A stretch of 64,000 nt of DNA. It comes from JBCBGF01 sp038526915 (GTDB lineage Bacteria; Pseudomonadota; Alphaproteobacteria; Rhodobacterales; Rhodobacteraceae). The stretch covers positions 1-64,000 of the forward strand of contig JBCBGF010000005.1 in the NCBI GenBank assembly GCA_038526915.1. The letters run 5' to 3'. Position numbers and translations under genes: made by a program. The notes under the pieces were generated by a model. The model made no database searches and was not told the origin of the DNA. It was given only the letters and a program-made list of their open reading frames with translations. Below are positions 26,922 through 35,734 of this stretch, in pieces. Every line of letters starts with the position of its first letter. The first letter of the stretch is position 1.

Positions 26922-26935
26922 GTAAATTGGTTAAC
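26922..26935 (-). promoter_or_regulatory. candidate CtrA half-site upstream of the lysis cassette
   Basis: The minus strand reads GTTAACCAATTTAC here. TTAACCA matches the known CtrA half-motif TTAACCAT in seven positions. The full TTAA-N7-TTAA form is not met, because the second half-site is TTAC and the spacing is shorter. It lies between ccmE and the endolysin gene, 42 bases before the endolysin start. CtrA controls gene transfer agent release in Rhodobacter capsulatus, which makes the match of interest, but an AT-rich half-site can occur by chance. Confidence 0.3.
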
Positions 26936-26945
26936 GGGTGGAAAC

Positions 26946-27410
26946 CTAACCGCTCGGTTCAGCATTGGGGTCGACATAGACCCCCTGCTCTTTCAGCGCG
27001 TCGATCACCTCGGCGGGCATATACGTTTCATCGTGCCGCGCCAGGATTTCGGTGGCGACAAAGACCCCGTCGGTCATGCGGCCAGTGCCGACCATCCCTT
27101 CGCCTTCGCCGAAGAGATCGGGCAATACACCAGTATAGGCCACGGGGATGGAGGCGTTGCGGTCGGTGACGTTGAAGGTGATCGTCTCCCCCTGCCCGCG
27201 CACCAGCGTGCCCTCCTCCACCAGCCCGCCGATGCGGAAGGTTTCATTGCCCGCGGGCGGGGCTTCGGCAACCTCGGTGGGTGTTCGGAAGAAGTTGATC
27301 CCGTCGCGCATGGCATAGCCGATCAGAACCGTCGATAGCGTCAGGGCGACCGCCGCGATGGCGATCACCTGGATCCGGCGTTTCTTTTTGAGACCTTTCA
27401 AACCGCTCAT
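26946..27410 (-). CDS. ccmE: haem chaperone CcmE
   Basis: CcmE binds haem covalently and passes it to CcmF in the periplasm. The 154-residue protein has a basic N-terminus (KGLKKKRRIQ), one membrane anchor at residues 13-32, an OB-type domain (FRIGGLVEEGTLVRG) and the haem-binding motif with His126 and Tyr130 in ARHDETYMP. It starts six bases after the argC stop. The usual ccmF partner is about 2 kb downstream on the same strand beyond the lysis cassette. Confidence 0.95.
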   Translation of the reverse strand: MSGLKGLKKKRRIQVIAIAAVALTLSTVLIGYAMRDGINFFRTPTEVAEAPPAGNETFRIGGLVEEGTLVRGQGETITFNVTDRNASIPVAYTGVLPDLFGEGEGMVGTGRMTDGVFVATEILARHDETYMPAEVIDALKEQGVYVDPNAEPSG

Positions 27411-27416
27411 GGCATC

Positions 27417-28445
27417 TTAGGGGAAGACCGGTGCCATCATCAGGCCTGCGGTCTCTTCCTCTCCCAACATCAGGTTCGCGTTTTGGATGGCTTGGCCGGA
27501 CGACCCTTTGGTGAGGTTGTCCAACGCGGCCATCACGATCGTCCGACCGGCGATCCGATCCGATGTCACGCCGATATGCGCAAAGTTAGAGCCCCGGATA
27601 TGCCGCGTCGAGGGGACATATTGCATCGGTAACGTGACGATGAACGGCTCATCGGCATAGGCCTGGTGCAGGGTCGAATGGATCTTCTCAGCGTCGCCGC
27701 GCACATAGACCGTTGCCACGATCCCCCGGTTGGCGGGGATCAGATGTGGGGTGAACTGCACCTCGACGGGGCGGCCTACTACGGCAGAAAACTCCTGATC
27801 AAACTCGCCCAGATGCCGGTGCGTGCCGCCCACGGCATAGGGGTGCGACCCTTCGGAGAGTTCGGCATGGAGAAGGTTTTCCTTCAGGGCCCGCCCGGCG
27901 CCGGACACCCCGGTTTTGAGGTCGATGACGATCTCATCGGGGTCAATCACGCCCGCCTCAAGCAGAGGCCGCACCGCGTAAATGCCTGTGGCCGCGTTGC
28001 AGCCAGTGCCCGCCACAAGCCGTGCCGTTTCAATGTCTTCGCGGTAGAACTCGGTCAGGCCATAGACCGCTTCTTTCTGCAGATCAGGCGCGGCATGGGG
28101 TTTTCCGTACCATTTCTGATAGGCTTTGGGGTCGCGCAGCCGGAAATCGGCGGAGAGATCGACGATCTTGATATTGCGGGGCAATTCACTGATCACCGCC
28201 TGGCTGGTGGCGTGCGGCAGCGCACAGAACACCAGGTCGATGGTGTTAAAGTCGATCTCGTCGATCTTTACGAGCCGGGGTAGCCCCAAGTGGCGCAGAT
28301 GCGGAAACACCTCGCCCATATCCATGCCTGCCTTGCGATCAGCGGCCAAGGCCGCGATCTCCATCGTGGGATGGGTCGAAATCAGCCGGACGAGTTCGGC
28401 GCCGGTGTATCCGCTGGCGCCCAGAATGGCTATTTTATGGGACAT
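27417..28445 (-). CDS. argC: N-acetyl-gamma-glutamyl-phosphate reductase
   Basis: ArgC makes N-acetylglutamate semialdehyde in arginine synthesis. The 342-residue protein has the NAD(P) loop GASGYTGAELVRL, the catalytic Cys149 in GTGCNAATG, and the HRHLGEFDQE region with the conserved His. It is followed by ccmE six bases later. The murI stop is 86 bases upstream on the same strand. Confidence 0.96.
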   Translation of the reverse strand: MSHKIAILGASGYTGAELVRLISTHPTMEIAALAADRKAGMDMGEVFPHLRHLGLPRLVKIDEIDFNTIDLVFCALPHATSQAVISELPRNIKIVDLSADFRLRDPKAYQKWYGKPHAAPDLQKEAVYGLTEFYREDIETARLVAGTGCNAATGIYAVRPLLEAGVIDPDEIVIDLKTGVSGAGRALKENLLHAELSEGSHPYAVGGTHRHLGEFDQEFSAVVGRPVEVQFTPHLIPANRGIVATVYVRGDAEKIHSTLHQAYADEPFIVTLPMQYVPSTRHIRGSNFAHIGVTSDRIAGRTIVMAALDNLTKGSSGQAIQNANLMLGEEETAGLMMAPVFP

Positions 28446-28531
28446 ATCATGCCCTTCCTTGGTTCAACTGCGATGTAGGGAAAAATCAGGCGCCGCGCAA
28501 TTGGTGCGTGTCGGGGCTGGCCGGACATGCG

Positions 28532-29344
28532 CTAGGCGGCAAAGAACTCGATCTTTCGTCGCAGGAACTGGGTGGCTTTGGTGGAGACGCGGGCCGGATC
28601 GCCGGTGGTGAGGAACATCGGCGTGTCCCCCGGCCCGACCATCTCGGGATGGCGATCCAGGTAGTCGGCGAGGCTTTCGGCCACGAGATCGGCCTGGGAA
28701 TAGACCTTCACATCCGCGCCAAGCGCATCCTGGAACACCGACTCCATCAGCGGATAATGCGTGCAGCCGAGGATCGCCGCGTCGGGGTTCGGCATCTTGC
28801 GCTTGAGCGCATCAACGTGGCTGCGCACCAGAGCCTCAGCGAGGATCTCATCCCCTTCTTCGATGGCGTCGACGACACCGCCGCAAGACTGCGCCTCGAC
28901 ATCCACACCGATGGCCCGGAACGCCAATTCGCGTTGAAACGCCCGGCTGGCCACAGTCGCGGGTGTCGCGAAGAGGGCGACATGTTTCACGCCCACTTCC
29001 CGCGGCGGGCTATTGTCGCCCCATTGCCGTTCAGTCAGCGCCTCGATCAGGGGGACGAACACGCCCAGCACCCGCTTGTCATCGGGGATCCAGCTTTCCT
29101 GCATCCGGCGAAGCGCGGCGGCGCTGGCGGTGTTGCATGCCAGGATCACCAGATCGCACCCCGCCGCCCACAACCGTTCGACGGCGGCGGTCGTGAGGTT
29201 ATAGACGTCATCGGCATCGCGCACGCCATAGGGCGCATGGGCGCTGTCCCCGAAATAGACGAAAGACACGTCCGGCAGCCGCTTGGTCACGGCGTCCAGA
29301 ACCGTCAGCCCGCCAAGGCCGCTGTCAAAAACTCCAATAGCCAT
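28532..29344 (-). CDS. murI: glutamate racemase
   Basis: MurI supplies D-glutamate for peptidoglycan. The 270-residue protein has FDSGLGGLTVL with the first aspartate, the first catalytic cysteine (Cys69) in LACNTASAAALR, and the second in ILGCTHYPLM about 110 residues later. The start at Met 29344 matches the family; the frame is open 25 codons further into the upstream acyltransferase end. The gap to the upstream gene is four bases, so the two are cotranscribed. Confidence 0.95.
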   Translation of the reverse strand: MAIGVFDSGLGGLTVLDAVTKRLPDVSFVYFGDSAHAPYGVRDADDVYNLTTAAVERLWAAGCDLVILACNTASAAALRRMQESWIPDDKRVLGVFVPLIEALTERQWGDNSPPREVGVKHVALFATPATVASRAFQRELAFRAIGVDVEAQSCGGVVDAIEEGDEILAEALVRSHVDALKRKMPNPDAAILGCTHYPLMESVFQDALGADVKVYSQADLVAESLADYLDRHPEMVGPGDTPMFLTTGDPARVSTKATQFLRRKIEFFAA

Positions 29345-29348
29345 GGGG

Positions 29349-30227
29349 CTACGCCTTGTATCGCTCTTCGAACTCAAATCCGTAATCGAGGGATCTGAGC
29401 GGTGTCGGCGACAGGGCATAGGTGGACTTGCGCAGAAAGTCCATCATCGCGCGGGCATCGGCGCGGCGGGCATCGATTTCCGCGCGCGGGATCGGTTCGC
29501 CGATGACGATTTTGACGGGCTCATCCACGCGGCGTTTGAATTCCTTGATAAGGAGCGCCATGCGCAAGGTCGCGTGCAGGTGGCTGGCCACCTGGAACAG
29601 GCGCGAATTGGCGCCCTCGAAGAAGACCGGCACGACGGTGGCCTGGGACTTTGCAATCATCCGCGCGGTAAAGGCCCGCCAGCCTGGATCCATCGCCTGA
29701 CCAAAAGGTTTGGTCGCGGTGGACACGGTGCCACCGGGAAAGATCCCAATCGCCCCACCCTGATCGAGATAGCTGAGTGCGGTTTTGCGGGTCTGCAGGT
29801 TCAGGGTCATCGCCTCTTTCGTGTCATCGAATGAAATTGGCAGGATCACACGATCCAGATCTTCGGCCTTGCGGAAGACACGGTGGGCGAGGATGCGGAA
29901 ATCGCCGCGCACCTGGCTGAGGATGTGCCCCATCATCAGCCCATCGAGGATTCCGTAGGGGTGGTTGGCCACCAGGATCAGCGGCCCGTTCCGTGGGATG
30001 TTGTCGAGCGATCCAGCGGTGATATCGAGGCTGAGGCCGTAGCGATCCACCATGACCTGCCAGAAGTCACGGCCCGCGGCCACTTCGCGATCATAGCCAT
30101 CGGCCCGTTTGATCAGGCGAATGCGCCCGGTGACATTTTCCAGCACCCGAATTAACGCGCGCCCGCCCTTGCTTTGCGCTGAGTGGGCATAACTGATTTC
30201 CCGCGCGACTTGTTTCTGCACGCCCAT
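29349..30227 (-). CDS. lysophospholipid acyltransferase-like (PlsC family) protein
   Basis: A 292-residue protein with the acyltransferase active-site motif in VANHPYGILDGL, the second motif around LPISFDDTKEA, and the FPGGTVS block that binds the glycerol phosphate. The His to Asp spacing is five residues, one longer than the classical HX4D. Likely substrates are lysophospholipids or lyso-ornithine lipid. The Met at 30227 has GGGGA nine bases upstream, supporting this start over an earlier in-frame Met. It is the first gene of the minus-strand run through murI, argC and ccmE. Confidence 0.82.
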   Translation of the reverse strand: MGVQKQVAREISYAHSAQSKGGRALIRVLENVTGRIRLIKRADGYDREVAAGRDFWQVMVDRYGLSLDITAGSLDNIPRNGPLILVANHPYGILDGLMMGHILSQVRGDFRILAHRVFRKAEDLDRVILPISFDDTKEAMTLNLQTRKTALSYLDQGGAIGIFPGGTVSTATKPFGQAMDPGWRAFTARMIAKSQATVVPVFFEGANSRLFQVASHLHATLRMALLIKEFKRRVDEPVKIVIGEPIPRAEIDARRADARAMMDFLRKSTYALSPTPLRSLDYGFEFEERYKA

Positions 30228-30358
30228 GCGTGTGCCGTCCCCTACCTTCGCTGCTGCAGCTAGCGCAGTCGGGCGATTCTGGCCAATAAATTTGACAGAA
30301 ATGCGACGTTTTCGAACTGCGCTAGGGTTGATCAGAAGCACGCAAAACCGTTGAGAAG

Positions 30359-30454
30359 ATGTCCGATACCCGCCGCATTATCGCCGTTGTGATTAAGCAT
30401 CCATTGGCCAAACCACGTGCTAGGTTGAGAGCCGCGAGAGGGATCGAACGATGA
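30359..30454 (+). CDS. possible 31-residue leader ORF
   Basis: A short frame begins with ATG right after GAGAAG and encodes 31 residues, many basic (ends RARLRAARGIER). Its TGA overlaps the ATG of the downstream membrane-protein gene in an ATGA junction. Such an arrangement could couple translation. There is no family match, and the ribosome site is closer to the ATG than normal, so this may be chance. Confidence 0.2.
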   Translation: MSDTRRIIAVVIKHPLAKPRARLRAARGIER

Positions 30455-31041
30455 AAGACACGCATTTGGAAGCACCGCTGGTCGTGACCCGCACATCTTC
30501 GCAGAAGGTCGGGTTTTTGGTGGTTGCCGGGATCGCGATGGTCATGGCGCTGGCGATTACAATCGCCTTTCCGCTGATGATCCCTCAGCTTTTGACGATC
30601 CCACAAACAGCGGGCGATCTGATCTTGCCGATCCTGTATCTCAGCGCGGGGCCATTGATCCTGGCTCTGGGTGCTCCGGGGTTTTTCCGGGCGATGGTGC
30701 TGCCCGCGAACGCGCCGATCATGGAGGTTTCGCCCATGGGCCTCGTCGTGCATGCCGATGTGAAGGCGCGCCGGTTCAAAGACCCCATCGATCTTGCCTG
30801 GTCGCAAATCCGGTCGATCCACACGTCGTCGGGCGGCAATGGCGCGCGGGAGTTTGCAGTGACCACACATGAAGGTGAGGTCATCAAGCTGATGCCACAG
30901 ATGACGACGCCGGGACGGGCCAAGGTGGTCGAGGCGATGCTGGATGGTGCGAAACGCGCAGGATACGACACGCGCCGCAGCCGTCAGTTTCAAGTGATCG
31001 CGTCGCGCACGACGTGGAACCTGCGGCCCGCCGGACGGTAA
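30451..31041 (+). CDS. membrane protein with two spans and a soluble C-terminal domain
   Basis: I do not recognise a named family. The 196-residue protein has two hydrophobic hairpin spans (about residues 20-43 and 58-78). A beta-rich cytoplasmic part of about 100 residues follows (IMEVSPMGLVVHADVKARRF, IRSIHTSSGG, EVIKLMPQMT). The domain resembles small PH-like membrane proteins in general layout. It is divergent from the acyltransferase gene and converges on the oxidoreductase gene four bases downstream. Confidence 0.7.
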   Translation: MKDTHLEAPLVVTRTSSQKVGFLVVAGIAMVMALAITIAFPLMIPQLLTIPQTAGDLILPILYLSAGPLILALGAPGFFRAMVLPANAPIMEVSPMGLVVHADVKARRFKDPIDLAWSQIRSIHTSSGGNGAREFAVTTHEGEVIKLMPQMTTPGRAKVVEAMLDGAKRAGYDTRRSRQFQVIASRTTWNLRPAGR

Positions 31042-31044
31042 TAC

Positions 31045-34000
31045 TTACTCAGCCGCCTGCGCCGGGGCCGTTGCGGGCGTTGTGAGCGCGTGAAGAAGCT
31101 CTTCCCGCCGTTTGGCGGCTGCTTTGGCGTTCGCCTCTTTCACAGGCCCGAAGCCTCTGATTTGCAGGGGCAGTTCCGCCAGGGCGACCGCTGCGTCGGG
31201 ATTGGTCTCTGCACTGGCCAACACAACCTTCATGTCTTTCTCGTATTGCCGGATTAAGCGCCGCTCCATCCGCCGTTCGGCGGTATAGCCAAACGGATCA
31301 AACGGGGTGCCGCGCAGGCCCTTGAGGCGTGCGAGCACGCGGTAGCCACGCTCGATCCATGCCCCGAAATCCCGCTTTTTCGGGCGGCCATCGGGGCCGA
31401 TCTTGCTGATCATCGGGGGTGCGAGGTGGTAGGTGAGCTTTAGGTCGCCTTCAAATGCTTCGGCCGCCTTCGCGCGGGTCTCAAGATGCAGCCGCGCCAC
31501 CTCGTATTCGTCCTTGTAGGCGAGAGCCTTGTGATAGCCCTTGGTGACCGCTTCCTTGAGACGGGGATCCGTCACACGGTCCAGCATCTTGCGATAGCGG
31601 CGCGCGAGGCGTGGGCCCTGGTATGCGGTCAGATGATCGGAGCGGTAGGCGATCTTGTCCTCTAGCGTCTTTGGAAGCTCCAAAACCTCGGCGGACGCAC
31701 GTTTGGCGGCATCTTCCGGATGGGTGATCGCCCAACGCCCAATCTCAAACGCGCGTTTGTTCCGTTCGGGCGCGGCGCCGTTCAATTCGATCGCCCGCAG
31801 GATCGATGCGCGGCTCAGCGGGATCAGACCCATCTGCCAGGCCGCGCTGAGCAGCAGGGTGTTGGAAAAGATTGTGTCGCCCAGCGTCGCCTTCGACAGC
31901 TCGCTGGCGTCGAAAAGGGCCAAGCGATCATTCATCCGAGCTTCAAGGGACAGGCGTAACCTGTCGCTGGGGATCGCGAATTCGGTGTTTCTTGTGAACT
32001 CGCCCGTGATGATCTCGTGGCTGTTGACCACCGCGCCGGTGCGGCCCGTGGAGGTGAGGCCCAGCGTCTTTGCCCCCGCGCTCACCACCAGATCGCCGCC
32101 GATCAACGCATCGCATTCCCCGGTGGCCACACGGATCGCGCTGATATCGTCAGGTTCATTGGCCAGCCGCACGTGAATATGCACCGCCCCGCCCTTTTGC
32201 GCGAGGCCGGCCATCTCCATCATGCCGGCCGCCTTCCCGTCGAGATGGGCCGCCATGGCGAGGTTTGCGCCGATAGTGACGACGCCGGTGCCGCCGACAC
32301 CGGTGATGACGACGTTGTGGGTGCCGTCGATGGGCGGAATCTTGGGTTCGGGCAGGTCTGGCAGATCGAACTCCGCCGCCTCGGCCTTGCGCGGGGTGCC
32401 GCCCTCCACCGTCACGAAAGACGGGCAAAAGCCTTTGACGCAGGAGAAGTCCTTGTTGCAGGACGACTGGTCGATCGCACGTTTGCGGCCCAGTTCGGTT
32501 TCCACGGGCACCAGAGACACGCAGTTCGACTGCACCCCGCAATCGCCGCAGCCTTCACAGACGTCGGTGTTGATGAACACACGCCGGTCGGGATCGGGGA
32601 AGGTACCGCGCTTGCGGCGGCGGCGTTTCTCGGCGGCGCAGGTCTGGACATAGATGATGGCCGACACGCCTTTGATCGTCTTGAAGCGGTTCTGCACCTG
32701 GGGCAGCTCATCGCGCTCGTGCCAGGTCAGGCCCGAAGGGAACGGTTTGCGGTCAGGCTCTTCTTTTGGGTCATAGACCAGCGCGATGTCCTTGATCCCC
32801 ATCGCCTGCAGTTCGCGGGCGATCTGGTCTGGGCTGAGGCCCCCCTCATTCTCCTGCCCGCCGGTCATCGCCACCGCATCGTTGTAGAGGATCTTGTAGG
32901 TGATGTTGGTGCCCGCCGCGACCGCCGCGCGGATCGCAAGGATGCCGGAGTGGTTGTAGGTTCCATCGCCCAGTTGCTGGAACACGTGGTAGGTGGTGGA
33001 AAACGGCGCCTCGCCGATCCAGTTTGCGCCTTCACCGCCCATGTGGGTGAAGCCGCTGACATCACGATCCATCCACAAAGCCATGATATGGCATCCGATT
33101 CCAGCAAATCCGCGACTGCCTTCAGGGAGTTTGGTAGAGGTGTTGTGTGGACAGCCCGAGCAGAAATAGGGTGTGCGGGTGGCGATCTCTTCGGCATTGT
33201 CGGCGCGGCGCGCCTCGGCCAGACGGGTCAAGCCCGCCTTCACGGCGTCGGTGCCGCGGCCTTCCTCGATCAGGATATCCCCGATCTTTTCGGCAATCAT
33301 CACCGGATCGAGCGCCATGCGCGTCGGGAAGAGCTCAGCCTCGGCCATACCGCCCGCGCCGCCCTTGTACCAGCCATAGACCCGCCGACCCCGCCGGTCG
33401 TCAAAGATCGCCTCTTTGATCTGCACCTCGATCAGCTTGCGCTTTTCTTCCACCACCACGATCAGGTCGAGCCCATCGGCCCAATCGTTGAACCCTGTCA
33501 TATCGAGGGGGAAGGTCTGCGCGATCTTGTAGGTGGTCAGGCCCAGCCGTTCCGCCTCGGCCGCGTCGATGCCCAGAAGATCCAGCGCATGAACCAGGTC
33601 GAGCCAGTTCTTGCCCGCTGCAACAAACCCGATCTTGGCCCCGGGCTTGCCCCACATGCGTTTGTCGACTTTGTTTGCATGCGCAAAGGCTTCCGCCGCA
33701 AACCTCTTGTAATCGATCATCCGCGCTTCCTGCGCGACCCAGTGATCGTTCAGGCGGATGTTCAGGCCATCCTCAGGCATATCGAACTCAGGCTGCACAA
33801 ACTGCATCCGGTCCGGGCGGCCATCGACGACACTGGTCACCTCGACCGTGTCTTTCATCAGCTTTAGCCCCGCCCAAACACCTGCGTAGCGCGACATTGC
33901 ATAGCCGTAGAGCCCCAGATCGAGGATTTCCTGCACTCCCGCAGGCGACAGAACCGGGATATATGCATCAACCATCGCCCAATCGGACTGGTGGCAGACT

Positions 34001-34461
34001 GTCGAGCTTTCGCCGGTGTGATCGTCGCCCATGGCCACCAGAACCCCGCCATGTGGGGAAGAGCCGGCCATGTTGGCGTGGCGGAAGACGTCGCCCGATC
34101 GGTCGACACCGGGGCCCTTGCCGTACCACAGGCCAAAGACGCCATCATGCTTGCCCTCACCCCGAAGCTCGGCCTGTTGTGTGCCCCACAGCGCGGTGGC
34201 GGCCAGATCTTCGTTCAACCCGGCTTGAAAGACGACGTCCGCCGCGGCCAGGTGTTTGGAGGCCCGCGCCATCTGCATGTCGACCGCGCCCAGGGGCGAT
34301 CCCCTGTAGCCCGTGACATAGCCCGCGGTGTTCAGCCCCGCCGCCTGATCGCGCGCTTTCTGCATCAGCATCAGGCGAACAAGCGCCTGCGTTCCGTTCA
34401 GAAGAACCGTTTCCTTGCCAAGATCGAAGCGATCATGAAGGCTCACGTCGCGCAAACTCAT
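31045..34461 (-). CDS. fused indolepyruvate ferredoxin oxidoreductase
   Basis: The 1138-residue protein fuses the TPP-containing and gamma subunits of a 2-oxoacid:ferredoxin oxidoreductase. The N-terminal part has GYVTGYRGSPLGAVD and the FCSGCPHNTSTKLPEGS motif. The TPP-binding domain includes GGEGANWIGEAPF. A CEGCGDCGVQSNC cluster site (four Cys) follows, then a gamma domain starting ITGVGGTGVVTIG. It should oxidatively decarboxylate arylpyruvates to aryl-acetyl-CoA and reduce an iron-sulfur carrier. ATG 34461 has GGGAGG seven bases upstream, which fixes the start. A LysR gene is divergent from it. Confidence 0.94.
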   Translation of the reverse strand: MSLRDVSLHDRFDLGKETVLLNGTQALVRLMLMQKARDQAAGLNTAGYVTGYRGSPLGAVDMQMARASKHLAAADVVFQAGLNEDLAATALWGTQQAELRGEGKHDGVFGLWYGKGPGVDRSGDVFRHANMAGSSPHGGVLVAMGDDHTGESSTVCHQSDWAMVDAYIPVLSPAGVQEILDLGLYGYAMSRYAGVWAGLKLMKDTVEVTSVVDGRPDRMQFVQPEFDMPEDGLNIRLNDHWVAQEARMIDYKRFAAEAFAHANKVDKRMWGKPGAKIGFVAAGKNWLDLVHALDLLGIDAAEAERLGLTTYKIAQTFPLDMTGFNDWADGLDLIVVVEEKRKLIEVQIKEAIFDDRRGRRVYGWYKGGAGGMAEAELFPTRMALDPVMIAEKIGDILIEEGRGTDAVKAGLTRLAEARRADNAEEIATRTPYFCSGCPHNTSTKLPEGSRGFAGIGCHIMALWMDRDVSGFTHMGGEGANWIGEAPFSTTYHVFQQLGDGTYNHSGILAIRAAVAAGTNITYKILYNDAVAMTGGQENEGGLSPDQIARELQAMGIKDIALVYDPKEEPDRKPFPSGLTWHERDELPQVQNRFKTIKGVSAIIYVQTCAAEKRRRRKRGTFPDPDRRVFINTDVCEGCGDCGVQSNCVSLVPVETELGRKRAIDQSSCNKDFSCVKGFCPSFVTVEGGTPRKAEAAEFDLPDLPEPKIPPIDGTHNVVITGVGGTGVVTIGANLAMAAHLDGKAAGMMEMAGLAQKGGAVHIHVRLANEPDDISAIRVATGECDALIGGDLVVSAGAKTLGLTSTGRTGAVVNSHEIITGEFTRNTEFAIPSDRLRLSLEARMNDRLALFDASELSKATLGDTIFSNTLLLSAAWQMGLIPLSRASILRAIELNGAAPERNKRAFEIGRWAITHPEDAAKRASAEVLELPKTLEDKIAYRSDHLTAYQGPRLARRYRKMLDRVTDPRLKEAVTKGYHKALAYKDEYEVARLHLETRAKAAEAFEGDLKLTYHLAPPMISKIGPDGRPKKRDFGAWIERGYRVLARLKGLRGTPFDPFGYTAERRMERRLIRQYEKDMKVVLASAETNPDAAVALAELPLQIRGFGPVKEANAKAAAKRREELLHALTTPATAPAQAAE

Positions 34462-34616
34462 CAATGTCCTCCCACTGCTGGCCTGCATCACAACTATAGG
34501 TCATAAATCCTGACCTACAAAATGAAATCCACGTCACCAACGCGTTTGCAACCCCGGGCGTCCTCCGGGTACATGTGTGACGGTTTTTGGCGCTAACATA
34601 TTTGGAATCTGCCGCG

Positions 34617-35519
34617 ATGGACTGGGATAAGCTACGAATATTTCACGCGGTCGCGGATGCCGGCAGCCTGACCCATGCCGGTGACACGCTCCACCTGAGC
34701 CAATCGGCCGTGTCGCGCCAGATCCGCGCGCTGGAAGAGAGCCTGAATACCACCCTGTTTCACCGTCACGCACGGGGGCTGATTCTCACCGAACAGGGGG
34801 AGTTGCTGTTCGACGCAACCTCAGCCATGTCGCGCAGGCTCGACACGGCCGAGGCGCGGATACGTGACAGCGAGGAAGAGGTGTTTGGCGAGTTGCGCGT
34901 GACCACCACCACGGGGTTCGGATCGCTGTGGCTGGTCCCGCGATTGCCGAAGCTTTACGAGCGCTACCCCGATCTGAAAATCGACCTGATGCTGGAAGAA
35001 CGCGTGTTGGACCTGCCCATGCGCGAGGCCGATGTGGCGATCCGTATGAAGGAGCCAAGTCAGGCCGATTTGATACGGCGAAAGCTGATGAGCGTCAGCA
35101 TGCGCCTTTACGCATCGCCCGAGTACCTCGATTCGATTGGCCGACCGACCACACTGAACGATCTGAGCCGCTACCGCCTGATCTGCCAGAACATATCGTC
35201 GTTCCAGGTCAGCGCCGGTGCGACCCTTGTGCAACAGCTTTTCACCCATGACATCCCGTCAACCCTGACGGTGAACAACTACTTCGGCGTGCTGCAGGGG
35301 GTTCTCAGCAACCTTGGGATCGGGGTCCTGCCCGACTATGTGATCGAGGACTTTCCACAGCTCGAACGGGTGCTGCCGGATGTGGAGTCCGCGGAAGTGC
35401 CTGTTTTTCTGGCATATCCTGAAGAGCTGCGCCAATCGAAGCGGATTGCCGCGTTCCGTGACTTTGTGACGGAAGAGATCATAGCACACAGGAAAAAACT
35501 GCGGGCCGAGGCCGTGTGA
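34617..35519 (+). CDS. LysR-family transcriptional regulator
   Basis: The 300-residue protein has the LysR N-terminal helix-turn-helix (LRIFHAVADAGSLTHAGDTL, LSQSAVSRQIRALEES) and a C-terminal substrate-binding domain of about 200 residues. It is divergent from the indolepyruvate oxidoreductase gene, with about 155 bases between them, and could regulate it; the inducer is unknown. The Met at 34617 starts the helix region. An in-frame start ten codons earlier would lie before the usual N-terminus. Confidence 0.9.
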   Translation: MDWDKLRIFHAVADAGSLTHAGDTLHLSQSAVSRQIRALEESLNTTLFHRHARGLILTEQGELLFDATSAMSRRLDTAEARIRDSEEEVFGELRVTTTTGFGSLWLVPRLPKLYERYPDLKIDLMLEERVLDLPMREADVAIRMKEPSQADLIRRKLMSVSMRLYASPEYLDSIGRPTTLNDLSRYRLICQNISSFQVSAGATLVQQLFTHDIPSTLTVNNYFGVLQGVLSNLGIGVLPDYVIEDFPQLERVLPDVESAEVPVFLAYPEELRQSKRIAAFRDFVTEEIIAHRKKLRAEAV

Positions 35520-35632
35520 TCGCAACGCCTGCTACGGCAGGCATTTGACATGCGCCGAATGCATAGCGGCTTTGCACAAAGAATTTGCAGAAGATTCTTG
35601 ATCGGGACGGAGGGCGGGACTATTTGCCCCTC

Positions 35633-35698
35633 AGACGCGGTGATCCGCGTCTACCTCCCTGTTGGACTTGGGCCGGGCTTAGTGCTCGGCCTTTTTTT
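35633..35698 (+). ncRNA. candidate small RNA ending in a rho-independent terminator
   Basis: Between the LysR gene and the acetyltransferase lies an ordered element: a perfect 8-bp hairpin AGACGCGG-TGAT-CCGCGTCT (35633-35652), a single-stranded stretch ACCTCCCTGTTGGACTTG (35653-35670), then a terminator hairpin and seven T residues. A TTGACA lies at 35545-35550, but no clear -10 follows it. The unpaired ACCTCCC matches an anti-Shine-Dalgarno sequence, so the RNA could pair with ribosome sites. It may instead be the 3' end of the LysR transcript. The 5' end is unknown. Confidence 0.45.
35671..35698 (+). terminator. strong rho-independent terminator
   Basis: GGCCGGGC (35671-35678) pairs with GCTCGGCC (35684-35691) with one G-U pair and a five-base TTAGT loop. 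Seven T residues (35692-35698) follow directly. This is the clearest intrinsic terminator in the window. It ends whatever transcript covers the LysR gene or the small-RNA candidate, and lies 36 bases before the next gene. Confidence 0.85.
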
Positions 35699-35734
35699 GT
35701 TGCGGCAGGCGCTTGGGCCAGGGAGGCTAACCTC

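Noticed and set aside
32017..33867. 616-codon open frame on the plus strand opposite the indolepyruvate oxidoreductase gene
   Set aside because: It is antisense to a certain gene in GC-rich DNA, is rich in His, Arg and Pro, has no ribosome site and matches no family. The frame is open only because of codon bias in the real gene.
35535..35640. tRNA gene between the LysR and acetyltransferase genes
   Set aside because: The hairpins do not form a cloverleaf, there is no T-loop GGTTCRA or CCA end, and the structure ends in a terminator.
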